The notes under the pieces: generated by a model
Told to the model about the DNA's origin: nothing
The model's input: the letters and a program-made list of their open reading frames with translations, nothing else
Database searches by the model: none
Program-made: the position numbers and the translations under genes
Assembly (NCBI GenBank): GCA_937901435.1
Contig: CALGTJ010000515.1
Span: forward strand, 1 to 6,539
Length of the DNA: 6,539 nucleotides
From: an uncultured Rhodobacter sp.
Lineage (GTDB): Bacteria > Pseudomonadota > Alphaproteobacteria > Rhodobacterales > Rhodobacteraceae
Direction of reading: 5' to 3'
Shown here: in pieces, positions 1-5,653 of the stretch
Layout: each line of letters opens with the position of its first letter
Numbering within the stretch: position 1 is the first letter of the stretch

Positions 1-131
1 CGATCAAAGACGTCTGGATCTCAGGACAGCCCATCCAGAACGGCGCGCTTGGCTATCACTTGCGTCCCGGCGGGCATGACATGCTGCCCTATGACTGGGC
101 GCAATTCCTACGTTTCCTCAAGACACTTTAA
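1..131 (+). CDS. C-terminal end of a plus-strand gene, possibly an alpha/beta hydrolase (partial)
   Basis: Only the last 42 codons are inside the window (frame starts at base 3, stop TAA at 129-131). The visible tail contains YHLRPGGHDMLPYDW followed by QFLRFLKTL. A Gly-Gly-His-Asp turn ahead of an amphipathic final helix with a DW pair resembles the C-terminal catalytic-histidine region of some alpha/beta hydrolases, such as acetylxylan or glucuronoyl esterase-like proteins. In that case the His would be the third member of the Ser-Asp/Glu-His triad. The nucleophile elbow is outside the window, so this family call is tentative, while the coding call is firmer. The gene converges on the P450, and its stop codon overlaps the P450 stop by two bases. 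It has no evident link to phosphonate metabolism. Confidence 0.5.
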   Translation, partial: IKDVWISGQPIQNGALGYHLRPGGHDMLPYDWAQFLRFLKTL

Positions 132-1390
132 GTAAACCGCACCGACAGGCTTTCAGCGAACAGCCCGTTCTTACGCAATTTCCCCTTTGGTCCCGGCGCG
201 CGGCGCAGACCGGGACGTTTCAGCAGGGGCTTCAAGATCAGATGCAGACAGGCGCGGTTGATGTGCAGGCCAAAACATTCGTGCAGCCCGTGCCCAAAGT
301 TGATGTATTGATCCTCCGCCCGCGCGGCATCAAAGCTGCTCGGGTCCGGCACGTGGCGTTCATCCATCATCGCCGAGGCAAAGCTGGCGATGACATTTGC
401 GCCCTTTGGCACGCGGCAGGCGCGCCTTTCGCCCTGTGCAATCTCGTACGCCCGCGTGGCAATCCGCGGCAGGCCGGGGGCCAGCGGATCAAAGCGGATC
501 GCCTCTTGCACGATCTGCCACAGCAGGTCGTCGTCATCGGCCTGCGCAGCGGCCACGGCGGCCTTCAGCGCATCTGGATGGCGCAGCAATTGTTCCAGCG
601 CCTGCGGGACCACCATGGGCCATTGCGGCGGGCCGCCGATCACCATGCACATGATATTCGTGCGGATCTCGTCGTCACTATAGCCGGGTTCGCCTGCCGC
701 CTGCCGGGTCAGACAGCGGGTCATGACGTCGTCTCTGCCCAATCCCTGCGCCTTTCGACGCGCGATTTCCGCCGCCACATGGGCGCGAAAGGCAGGGGCG
801 ATGACGTTGACCTGCTGCATCAGATCCGTGTCGCTGGTCGATCCCATAAAGACAAATTCGAACAGCCGCGTGGCCCAGACATCCAGATGACCGACCTCGG
901 GTTCCGGAACACCGAAATACCCCGCCAGCACCTCGAACGCGAGGGGGCGCACCAAGTCTGCGACCACCTCAAGGCGACCATCCGCCGCCTCGACAAGCGC
1001 CTCTGCCCGGACCTCGACCTGCTGCACCAGATCCGGCAGATCAGAGGACACCACCACGTTGCGCATCGCCCCCAGAGCAGAGCGGTATTCAACGCCATCC
1101 GGCAGACCCAGAATAAAGGGCTGATCCTTGGTGACGAGGTCCAGCTTTTCCCGGTAAGGGACCATGAACGCCTCGTCGGTGTTGAAAACCTCGATCACAT
1201 CGTCATAGCGCGAGGTGATCACTGTGTTGCCCAGTTTCAGGATCGGTTTGAACCGGCGCAGCAGGCAGAACACAATCGGCGCGGCCGAGATCGCGGTTTG
1301 CATCAGCCAGCCTTTGATCCCCGACGGTCGCGGGCGCAAGACCTGTGTCGAGGTCAGGATGTCTGCCGTGTCACTGTGGGATGCGTTCAT
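128..1390 (-). CDS. Cytochrome P450 with non-canonical I-helix
   Basis: Predicted heme-thiolate protein of 420 residues from the ATG at 1390, the usual length for a bacterial class P450. The family hallmarks are clear: the K-helix ExxR motif is EAIR (Glu296, Arg299), and the heme loop FGHGLHECFG at about 365-374 fits FxxGxHxCxG, with Cys372 as the axial heme ligand. The I-helix region (about 246-258) reads MCMVIGGPPQWP. The acidic-Thr pair that normally delivers protons for O2 activation is missing, so a peroxide-dependent, isomerase-like or otherwise atypical chemistry is possible (inference). Residues 28-44 form a hydrophobic stretch before an RRFKP segment, a possible membrane-contact or amphipathic N-terminus. 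Start choice: in-frame TTG at 1420 and ATG at 1405 lack a Shine-Dalgarno sequence, whereas ATG at 1390 has AAGG 8 nt upstream. No ferredoxin or reductase gene is adjacent. The substrate cannot be told from sequence. Confidence 0.9.
   Translation of the reverse strand: MNASHSDTADILTSTQVLRPRPSGIKGWLMQTAISAAPIVFCLLRRFKPILKLGNTVITSRYDDVIEVFNTDEAFMVPYREKLDLVTKDQPFILGLPDGVEYRSALGAMRNVVVSSDLPDLVQQVEVRAEALVEAADGRLEVVADLVRPLAFEVLAGYFGVPEPEVGHLDVWATRLFEFVFMGSTSDTDLMQQVNVIAPAFRAHVAAEIARRKAQGLGRDDVMTRCLTRQAAGEPGYSDDEIRTNIMCMVIGGPPQWPMVVPQALEQLLRHPDALKAAVAAAQADDDDLLWQIVQEAIRFDPLAPGLPRIATRAYEIAQGERRACRVPKGANVIASFASAMMDERHVPDPSSFDAARAEDQYINFGHGLHECFGLHINRACLHLILKPLLKRPGLRRAPGPKGKLRKNGLFAESLSVRFT
190..216 (+). 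terminator. Possible weak terminator hairpin for the plus-strand gene
   Basis: GTCCCGG at 190-196 pairs perfectly with CCGGGAC at 210-216, giving a 7-bp GC-rich stem with a 13-nt loop, followed on the plus strand by only GTTT. It lies about 60 nt beyond the stop of the plus-strand gene, inside the 3' end of the P450 coding region. The U-tract is poor and GC-rich coding DNA often forms such stems, so this is a weak call. No better terminator separates the two convergent genes. Confidence 0.2.
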
Positions 1391-1464
1391 CTCTGCGACC
1401 TTCATATTCTGCAATTTCAACCATCAATAGCGGCGCGCGCGCCAAATGCGCCCGGCAACTCAAA

Positions 1465-1487
1465 GTATTTACGAATCGTTCAAATAC
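1465..1487. promoter_or_regulatory. Dyad upstream of the P450, candidate operator
   Basis: GTATTT (1465-1470) and AAATAC (1482-1487) are perfect 6-bp inverted arms around an 11-bp centre. Inside, ACGAATCGT (1471-1479) is itself an odd-centred palindrome, offset by one base. The dyad sits in the AT-rich part of the spacer between the dehydrogenase stop and the P450 start and overlaps the proposed -10 element. Size and placement suit a dimeric repressor or activator, but no regulator family is recognised and no regulator gene is in the window. Confidence 0.3.
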
Positions 1488-1511
1488 ACGTCTGACTTTA
1501 GCACGGCCCAA
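1483..1511 (-). promoter_or_regulatory. Weak candidate sigma-70-type promoter for the P450
   Basis: Read on the minus strand, TTGGGC (1511-1506) lies exactly 17 bp upstream of TGTATT (1488-1483), matching 3/6 and 4/6 of the consensus hexamers. Transcription would start near 1476 and leave a leader of roughly 85 nt before the ATG at 1390. The 120-bp AT-richer spacer and the dyad at 1465-1487 suggest the P450 has its own promoter rather than relying only on read-through from the dehydrogenase. The hexamer matches alone are weak. Confidence 0.22.
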
Positions 1512-1541
1512 GCAGTGTTGTCAGCGATGGCGAAAAAGAGC

Positions 1542-2456
1542 CTAGCCCGACAACCCCAGCACCCCCAGAACCTCGGTGACCAGTTCTGCGCGGTTTTCGC
1601 GGGTCAGCGTCGCGCAATGGGGTTGCAGCACCACATGTTCCAATCGGGCAAATCGCGGATCGGGGGTGGGTTCGGCTTCGAACACGTCCAGCCCGGCCCC
1701 CGCGATCCCGCCGGTTTCCAAGGCATTGATCAGGGCCGGCTCATCTACAACACTCCCGCGTGCCACATTCACCAGAAACCCGTCTGCCCCCAACGCCCCG
1801 AGCACGGGCGCATTGACCAGATGCCGGGTCGCCGGGCCGCCAGAGCAGGCAAGGATCAGAATATCCACCTCGCCTGCCAATAGCCGCAGATCCGGCTGAT
1901 AGGCCCAAGTCACATCCGGCTTGGCGTTTGGCCCGGTATAACTGATCGTCATCCCCAATCCGGACAGCATCTGCGCGATGGACCGCCCGATCTTGCCCAG
2001 CCCAACAATCCCCACCCGCTTGCCTGACAGGCGTGTCGAGGGGTCCGCACGCCGCTCGGCCCAGGCCCCGCTACGGACATGGGTGTCATTCGTCACCACC
2101 CGGCGCAACAGGGCAAAGACCAGCGCCACGGCCATTTCCGCCGTATCCTGCGTCATCAGATGGCCCGTGTGGTGAAACGCAATCCCGCGCCGCTCAATTT
2201 CGGCAAAGTCGAACCGATCCAGCCCGGCCCCGCAACTGACGATCTTTTCCAGCCGGGGCAGGGCGTCCAGCATCTGCTTTGACGCGCCATTCATCGCGCT
2301 GGTCAGGCCAAGCGTGATCTGCGCGGCGTCCTCTGGCGTGACCTCGGACAGCAGGATCAGGTCAGACCGCTGCGCGACGGCAGTCGGCACCTGTGGTGGC
2401 AGGTTTCCGAACAAGGCTATCTTTGGGCGGGCATTGGGGTGGGCAGGTGTTGGCAT
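1542..2456 (-). CDS. D-isomer-specific 2-hydroxyacid dehydrogenase (glyoxylate/hydroxypyruvate reductase-like)
   Basis: A 304-residue NAD(P)-dependent oxidoreductase, close to the usual family length, predicted to interconvert a 2-oxoacid and a D-2-hydroxyacid in the cytoplasm. The Rossmann motif is VGIVGLGKIG (148-157). The catalytic triad is visible as Arg233 (VARGSVVDE), Glu262 (LDVFEAEP) and His280 (LQPHCAT). After the second strand of the Rossmann fold the sequence is ISYTGPNAK, with no acidic residue, which hints at NADP(H) preference (inference). The substrate-loop segment SCGAGLDRFD has Gly where phosphite dehydrogenase PtxD has its key Lys, so PtxD function is not supported despite the phosphonate context. 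An in-frame TGA directly precedes the ATG, so the start cannot lie further upstream; the ribosome binding site is weak. The gene starts 77 bp after phnM on the same strand with no clear terminator between, so co-transcription is plausible. Its physiological substrate is unknown. Confidence 0.9.
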   Translation of the reverse strand: MPTPAHPNARPKIALFGNLPPQVPTAVAQRSDLILLSEVTPEDAAQITLGLTSAMNGASKQMLDALPRLEKIVSCGAGLDRFDFAEIERRGIAFHHTGHLMTQDTAEMAVALVFALLRRVVTNDTHVRSGAWAERRADPSTRLSGKRVGIVGLGKIGRSIAQMLSGLGMTISYTGPNAKPDVTWAYQPDLRLLAGEVDILILACSGGPATRHLVNAPVLGALGADGFLVNVARGSVVDEPALINALETGGIAGAGLDVFEAEPTPDPRFARLEHVVLQPHCATLTRENRAELVTEVLGVLGLSG

Positions 2457-2533
2457 TCAAGGCGATCCAGAAAAGGGTATCATGCAGCAAGCTTGGCACA
2501 ACGCCCGCCAAAGCAACAGCCCGGAACGCCTGA

Positions 2534-3679
2534 TCAGAACACCCGCCGTCCTTCGCTCCACGTTTCTTTCAGCACCGGAAAATCTTCCATCGTGGCAAAG
2601 CGGATCAGATCGGCGCGCTTGCCGACCTGCAACACGCCGCGATCCTCCAGCCCGACCTTGCCGGCGGGATTGGCGCTGACCGTGGCAATCCCGCGCGCCA
2701 TGTTGCCCCAGATCCGGCCCAACTGCACCGCCGCCATCAACAGGCCAGCAGGCACATAATCGGACGACAGGATATCCAGCCGATCCAGATGCGCCAACTC
2801 CTGCGCGGCCACATTGCCCGAATGTGACCCGCCCCGGATCAGGTTGGGCGCGCCCATGATCGTGGCAATGCCATGGGCGTGACAGGCATGCGCCGCCTCA
2901 ACCGTCGTGGGAAATTCCGCCAGCGTGATCCCATAGCCATGGCTGGTGCGCACCTGCTCTGCCGTGGTGTCGTCATGACTGGCCAAGGTCGCACCATAGC
3001 GTGTGGCTGCCGCAGCCGTCGCCGCCTCGTGCAGCACGCCAAACCGGTCCTGCAAGCGATAGAGAAAGTCGATGTACTCGCGAAACTCCTGATCGCCAAA
3101 GCTGTGCTTTCCGCGCACATAGGCCTCGAATTTGCTCACGTCTCGAAACTGCCGCTGCCCCGGCGTGTGGTCCATCATTGACACGATGCCAACCCTGTCC
3201 TCGGGGCCAAATTCGTCCAGCTCTTCGGCCAGGGTCTCTGAACAGATCTCGGCCCGCAGATGCAGGTGATGAGAGATCCTCAGCGCCCCCGCCTTGCGCA
3301 TCGCCAGAATTTCGTCCGCCATGCGCCGGGCATATTTGCCGTAGGTCTTGCGTTCCCCGGAAATGATGGACCCCACCCGGATCGCATCATACACCGTTGA
3401 AATGCCGGTCCCGGCCAGTTCCCGGTCGTGGGCCATGATCGCCGCGCGAAAGGGCCAGTCAACCTTGGGGCGCGGGGTCAGGTGGCGCTCCAGATTGTCA
3501 GTGTGCAATTCCACCAGACCGGGGGCAAGGTAATTCCCCTCCAGATCCACCGCGCCTGTCGGCACCGCAGAACCGCTGTCGATCCGTGTGATCACACCGT
3601 CCTGCATCTGCAACGATCCATGGATCACCTCATCGGCCAGGAACAATCGGGCATTGGCGAGCGTTATTGGGTCTGTCAT
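2534..3679 (-). CDS. phnM: Alpha-D-ribose 1-methylphosphonate 5-triphosphate diphosphatase
   Basis: Amidohydrolase-superfamily enzyme of the C-P lyase pathway, 381 residues (E. coli PhnM is 378). It removes pyrophosphate from ribose 1-phosphonate 5-triphosphate to give the PhnJ substrate. Family signatures in order: PGLVELHTDNLE (His59, Asp61; the HxD variant of the HxH metal motif), TPRPKVDWP (68-76), HHLHLRAE (about 137-144), SMMDHTPGQRQF (167-178), LASHDDTT (His235), AEFPTT (254-259), GAPNLIRGGSHSGN (276-289) and LSSDY with Asp307. The C-terminal GKRADLI and GRRVF are also typical. The ATG at 3679 gives MTDPITLANARLFL, aligning with the expected N-terminus. The open frame continues upstream to a GTG at 3763, but that extension overlaps the DUF1045 gene and has no homology. 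No good Shine-Dalgarno precedes the ATG, which itself overlaps the Pho box. The gene is separated from phnN by the oppositely oriented DUF1045 gene. Confidence 0.97.
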   Translation of the reverse strand: MTDPITLANARLFLADEVIHGSLQMQDGVITRIDSGSAVPTGAVDLEGNYLAPGLVELHTDNLERHLTPRPKVDWPFRAAIMAHDRELAGTGISTVYDAIRVGSIISGERKTYGKYARRMADEILAMRKAGALRISHHLHLRAEICSETLAEELDEFGPEDRVGIVSMMDHTPGQRQFRDVSKFEAYVRGKHSFGDQEFREYIDFLYRLQDRFGVLHEAATAAAATRYGATLASHDDTTAEQVRTSHGYGITLAEFPTTVEAAHACHAHGIATIMGAPNLIRGGSHSGNVAAQELAHLDRLDILSSDYVPAGLLMAAVQLGRIWGNMARGIATVSANPAGKVGLEDRGVLQVGKRADLIRFATMEDFPVLKETWSEGRRVF

Positions 3680-3690
3680 GTCAGTGTCAC
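3673..3690 (+). promoter_or_regulatory. Pho box (PhoB binding site) for the DUF1045 gene
   Basis: CTGTCAT (3673-3679), a 4-bp spacer, then GTGTCAC (3684-3690): two 7-bp direct repeats with an 11-bp period, matching 13 of 14 half-site positions of the CTGTCAT-N4-CTGTCAC Pho box. A further CTGTCTT follows at 3692-3698 but is out of phase. The box is oriented toward the DUF1045 gene. About 13 bp downstream GTAAAC (3703-3708) could act as a -10, giving a start near 3715, just before the ribosome binding site. The box also covers the phnM start codon, so PhoB binding there would affect the opposite strand as well. Phosphate-starvation control is what is known for phn genes in other proteobacteria. 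Confidence 0.65.
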
Positions 3691-3718
3691 GCTGTCTTGG
3701 CAGTAAACAACCACCGTT

Positions 3719-3725
3719 GGGGGGA
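3719..3725 (+). promoter_or_regulatory. Ribosome binding site of the DUF1045 gene
   Basis: A run of six G followed by A (GGGGGGA) ends 4 nt before the ATG at 3730. It supports that start over the in-frame ATG at 3667, which has no such site and would precede the proposed promoter. The spacing is slightly short but workable. Confidence 0.5.
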
Positions 3726-3729
3726 TCAG

Positions 3730-4401
3730 ATGTTCGAACGTTATGCGATTTTCTACACACCACCGGCGGGCATGCTGGCAGAGTTCGGCGCGCTTTGGCT
3801 GGGCTGGGACAGCGCCACGGGCAAACCTGTCGCCCAACCGGATGTTGCCGGCCTGGATGTGTCCGCGATCACCGCGACACCGCGCAAATATGGGCTGCAT
3901 GGCACGCTCAAGGCGCCGTTCCGTCTGGCCGGATCTTTGGAGGCCTTGCAAGACACCGCCGCGACCTTTGCCGGTGCCCAGTCGCCTGTCCCTCTGCACC
4001 AGATGACCCTGCGCCATGACCACGGCTTTGTCGCCCTGCGCCCGATGGGGGATGTGACCGCCCTGACCGCCTTTGCCGCTGACATCGTGCGCGCCTTTGA
4101 TCCGCACCGCGCCCCGCTGAGCGAGGCTGACATCGCGCGCCGCCGCAAATCCCCGCTCAGCCCGCGTCAGGACCGGCAGATGCTTGATTGGGGTTATCCG
4201 TTTATCTTTGACGATTTTCACTTTCACCTGACGCTCTCTGGCCGTCTTAACGCGCAAGCCGGGGCAGAGGTCATCACGGCATTGGACCCGCTGTTGACAC
4301 CGCTCGTCCCCGACCCGATGAGGATCGAGGCCATCACCCTGATGGGCGAGGACGGCGCGGGCATGTTTCACCAACTGCACCACTACGCCCTGACCGGATA
4401 A
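3730..4401 (+). CDS. DUF1045 phosphonate metabolism protein, 2H phosphoesterase-like
   Basis: A 223-residue protein of the family found almost only beside C-P lyase genes (putative phosphonate metabolism protein). It starts with the typical FERYAIFYTPPAG. Two 2H-superfamily motifs are intact: PRKYGLHGTLKAPF with His57-x-Thr59, and FHFHLTLSGRL with His166-x-Thr168. In the 2H fold these pairs form a pseudo-symmetric active site that opens cyclic phosphates; known relatives hydrolyse ADP-ribose 1'',2''-cyclic phosphate. The C-P lyase product is 5-phosphoribosyl 1,2-cyclic phosphate, usually opened by the metallo-beta-lactamase-fold PhnP, which is not seen here. A PhnP-like role is therefore an attractive inference, not an established fact. 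It is the only plus-strand gene in the cluster. Its 3' end overlaps phnN by 19 bp, and its 5' end diverges from phnM. A Pho box lies directly upstream. Start ATG 3730 is chosen from the G-rich ribosome binding site and family N-terminus. Confidence 0.93.
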   Translation: MFERYAIFYTPPAGMLAEFGALWLGWDSATGKPVAQPDVAGLDVSAITATPRKYGLHGTLKAPFRLAGSLEALQDTAATFAGAQSPVPLHQMTLRHDHGFVALRPMGDVTALTAFAADIVRAFDPHRAPLSEADIARRRKSPLSPRQDRQMLDWGYPFIFDDFHFHLTLSGRLNAQAGAEVITALDPLLTPLVPDPMRIEAITLMGEDGAGMFHQLHHYALTG

Positions 4402-4925
4402 AGCCGCGCCAGCACCGTTTGGACGGTCTGCTCTAACGCGCCGGAATTGTCGATCACGTGATGGGCGACCCCCTCTGGCATGGCGAAATCCGCGCGGTCC
4501 AGACGCTTTTCAATCTCTTGCCCGCTCTCGCGCCCCCGAGCGGCCAGCCTCGCGGCCAAAGCATCGCGGTTGGTGGTCAGCAAGATCACCTCGACCCGCA
4601 CAAACCGCGCCTGCGCCTCTGGCAGGGCCGCGCGCGACAGGTTCGCCAGCACATCCTTGTCCGCTGCCAGATCCGCATCGACCGCCTTGGGGATCGCATA
4701 CATCATCCCATGAGCAGGCCAGCTTAGCGCGAATTCGCCAGACTCTTGGCGCTTGGCAAACTCTGCCGCATCAACCCCGTCAAAATCCTCGCCCCCCGCA
4801 TCGCCGGGCCGCGTAATCACCCGCCGCGCCAGCACAAGGCGCGGATCGGCAGCCACCAAGGCCGCCATCACGCTGTCCTTGCCCACACCAGACGGTCCGC
4901 AAATGGCGATGAACCGTCCACTCAT
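4383..4925 (-). CDS. phnN: Ribose 1,5-bisphosphate phosphokinase
   Basis: A 180-residue cytoplasmic P-loop kinase of guanylate-kinase type (E. coli PhnN is 185), which uses ATP to convert ribose 1,5-bisphosphate to PRPP, the last step of the C-P lyase pathway. The Walker A loop is GPSGVGKDS (10-18), with the PhnN-typical Lys-Asp. Other family landmarks are RRVITRP (34-40), [15 protein letters not shown] (65-79), a DVLANLSR segment (91-98) and the lid-like [17 protein letters not shown] (126-142). It starts within the phnL stop codon (ATGA), implying translational coupling. Its TAG stop lies inside the 3' end of the oppositely oriented DUF1045 gene, leaving no intergenic terminator. Confidence 0.96.
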   Translation of the reverse strand: MSGRFIAICGPSGVGKDSVMAALVAADPRLVLARRVITRPGDAGGEDFDGVDAAEFAKRQESGEFALSWPAHGMMYAIPKAVDADLAADKDVLANLSRAALPEAQARFVRVEVILLTTNRDALAARLAARGRESGQEIEKRLDRADFAMPEGVAHHVIDNSGALEQTVQTVLARLYPVRA

Positions 4926-5605
4926 GCGGCAAGGCTGGGGGTGAACTGCGTCACGTCCAACTGCCGGTCACAAATCCCGTCGCGCGCCGCGTGGTCGTGG
5001 AAAATTCCGATGATCGCCGCCCCTCGCGCCTTGGCCTCTGTAATCATCGCCAGCACCGTGGCGCGGTTGGTCGGGTCAAGACTTGCCGTCGGCTCGTCCA
5101 GCAACATCGCCGGATAGGGAAAGGCGAACCCGCGCGCGATATTCACCCGCTGTTGCTCTCCGCCCGAAAACGTCGTCGGGCTTAGCGCCCACAGCCGTTC
5201 GGGAATGTTCAACCGCGCCAGCAGGGCCTGCGCCTGTTCCAACGCCTCCTCGCGCGGCGTGCCGGTGGCCAGCAAAGGCTCTGCCACCACATCCAGCGTC
5301 GAGACGCGCGGCACGACCCGCAGGAACTGGCTGACATAGCCAAGCGTGCGACGGCGCAGCGCAATGATCTCTCGCGGGGCGGCCGTGGCCACATCCACAT
5401 CGCCCACCATGATCTTGCCCGAGGCGGTCAGGTAGTTGCCGTAAATCATCCGCATCAGCGTGGATTTCCCCGCACCAGACGCCCCGACCAATGCCACACA
5501 TTCCCCCGCCTTCACATCCAGCGAGGCCCCTGCCATCACCGGAATAACCGCCGCGCCCTGATTGTGCAGGGTAAAGCTCTTTGTGACATTCTCTACATGG
5601 ATCAT
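4922..5605 (-). CDS. phnL: C-P lyase system ATP-binding protein PhnL
   Basis: A 227-residue ABC-type ATPase of the C-P lyase system (E. coli PhnL is 226). Conserved elements in order: Walker [10 protein letters not shown] (41-49), Q-loop Gln93 in [11 protein letters not shown], signature SGGEQ (147-151), Walker B AMLLDEP (166-172; Glu171 catalytic) and the H-loop His203 in FHDH. It has no permease partner. PhnL is needed with PhnG, H and I for phosphonate transfer to ribose, and pairs with PhnK on the core complex (known for E. coli). The ATG at 5605 is preceded at 10 nt by AGGG lying in the centre of a TTAACA/TGTTAA dyad. The gene overlaps phnN by 4 bp and follows phnK after 50 bp, the only gap in an otherwise overlapping gene string. 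Confidence 0.96.
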   Translation of the reverse strand: MIHVENVTKSFTLHNQGAAVIPVMAGASLDVKAGECVALVGASGAGKSTLMRMIYGNYLTASGKIMVGDVDVATAAPREIIALRRRTLGYVSQFLRVVPRVSTLDVVAEPLLATGTPREEALEQAQALLARLNIPERLWALSPTTFSGGEQQRVNIARGFAFPYPAMLLDEPTASLDPTNRATVLAMITEAKARGAAIIGIFHDHAARDGICDRQLDVTQFTPSLAA

Positions 5606-5609
5606 TTGC

Positions 5610-5624
5610 TTAACACCCTGTTAA
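5610..5624. repeat. Inverted repeat over the phnL ribosome binding site
   Basis: TTAACA-CCC-TGTTAA is a perfect 6-bp inverted repeat with a 3-bp centre. On the minus strand the centre is GGG, the core of the best Shine-Dalgarno for phnL, 10 nt before its ATG. As RNA the AU-rich stem would be weak, with too short a loop, so a protein operator is as likely as an RNA structure. No known binding consensus was recognised. Confidence 0.45.
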
Positions 5625-5631
5625 TGTTTGG

Positions 5632-5653
5632 AAAATGTTTCGCGCGCGAAACA
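5632..5653 (-). terminator. Palindrome plus T-run between phnK and phnL, candidate attenuator
   Basis: TGTTTCGCGCGCGAAACA (5636-5653) is an 18-bp perfect palindrome. On the minus strand it begins 2 nt after the phnK stop codon and is followed directly by TTTT (5635-5632). As RNA it would make a 7-bp stem with a CGCG loop and a short U-tract, the form of a weak intrinsic terminator. Placed within the operon, it would lower phnL/phnN expression relative to phnJ/phnK, or mark a processing or mRNA-stabilising end. Only four T's and a stem with AT pairs argue against full termination. A DNA-binding dimer is an alternative reading. Confidence 0.45.

Noticed and set aside
1432..1443. 12-bp palindrome GGCGCGCGCGCC upstream of the P450
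   Set aside because: Simple alternating GC with no loop or T-tract; likely a composition effect, although it lies in the leader.
242..1495. Long plus-strand open frame of 417 codons opposite the P450
   Set aside because: The translation is low in hydrophobic structure, rich in R, H, Q and G, and shows no family motif, while the minus strand has a complete P450 signature. It is a GC-rich shadow frame.
1542..2456. Phosphite dehydrogenase (ptxD) assignment
   Set aside because: Rossmann fold and Arg/Glu/His triad are shared by the whole family, but the PtxD-specific Lys position (CALKG-type segment) is Gly here and the protein is shorter.
3680..3763. N-terminal extension of PhnM from GTG 3763
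   Set aside because: The extra 28 residues do not resemble PhnM N-termini and would overlap the DUF1045 start; MTDPITL at 3679 aligns with the expected start.
4414..4427. Hairpin ACCGT-N4-ACGGT after the DUF1045 stop as a terminator
   Set aside because: Only a 5-bp stem and no T-run on either strand; it lies in phnN coding sequence.
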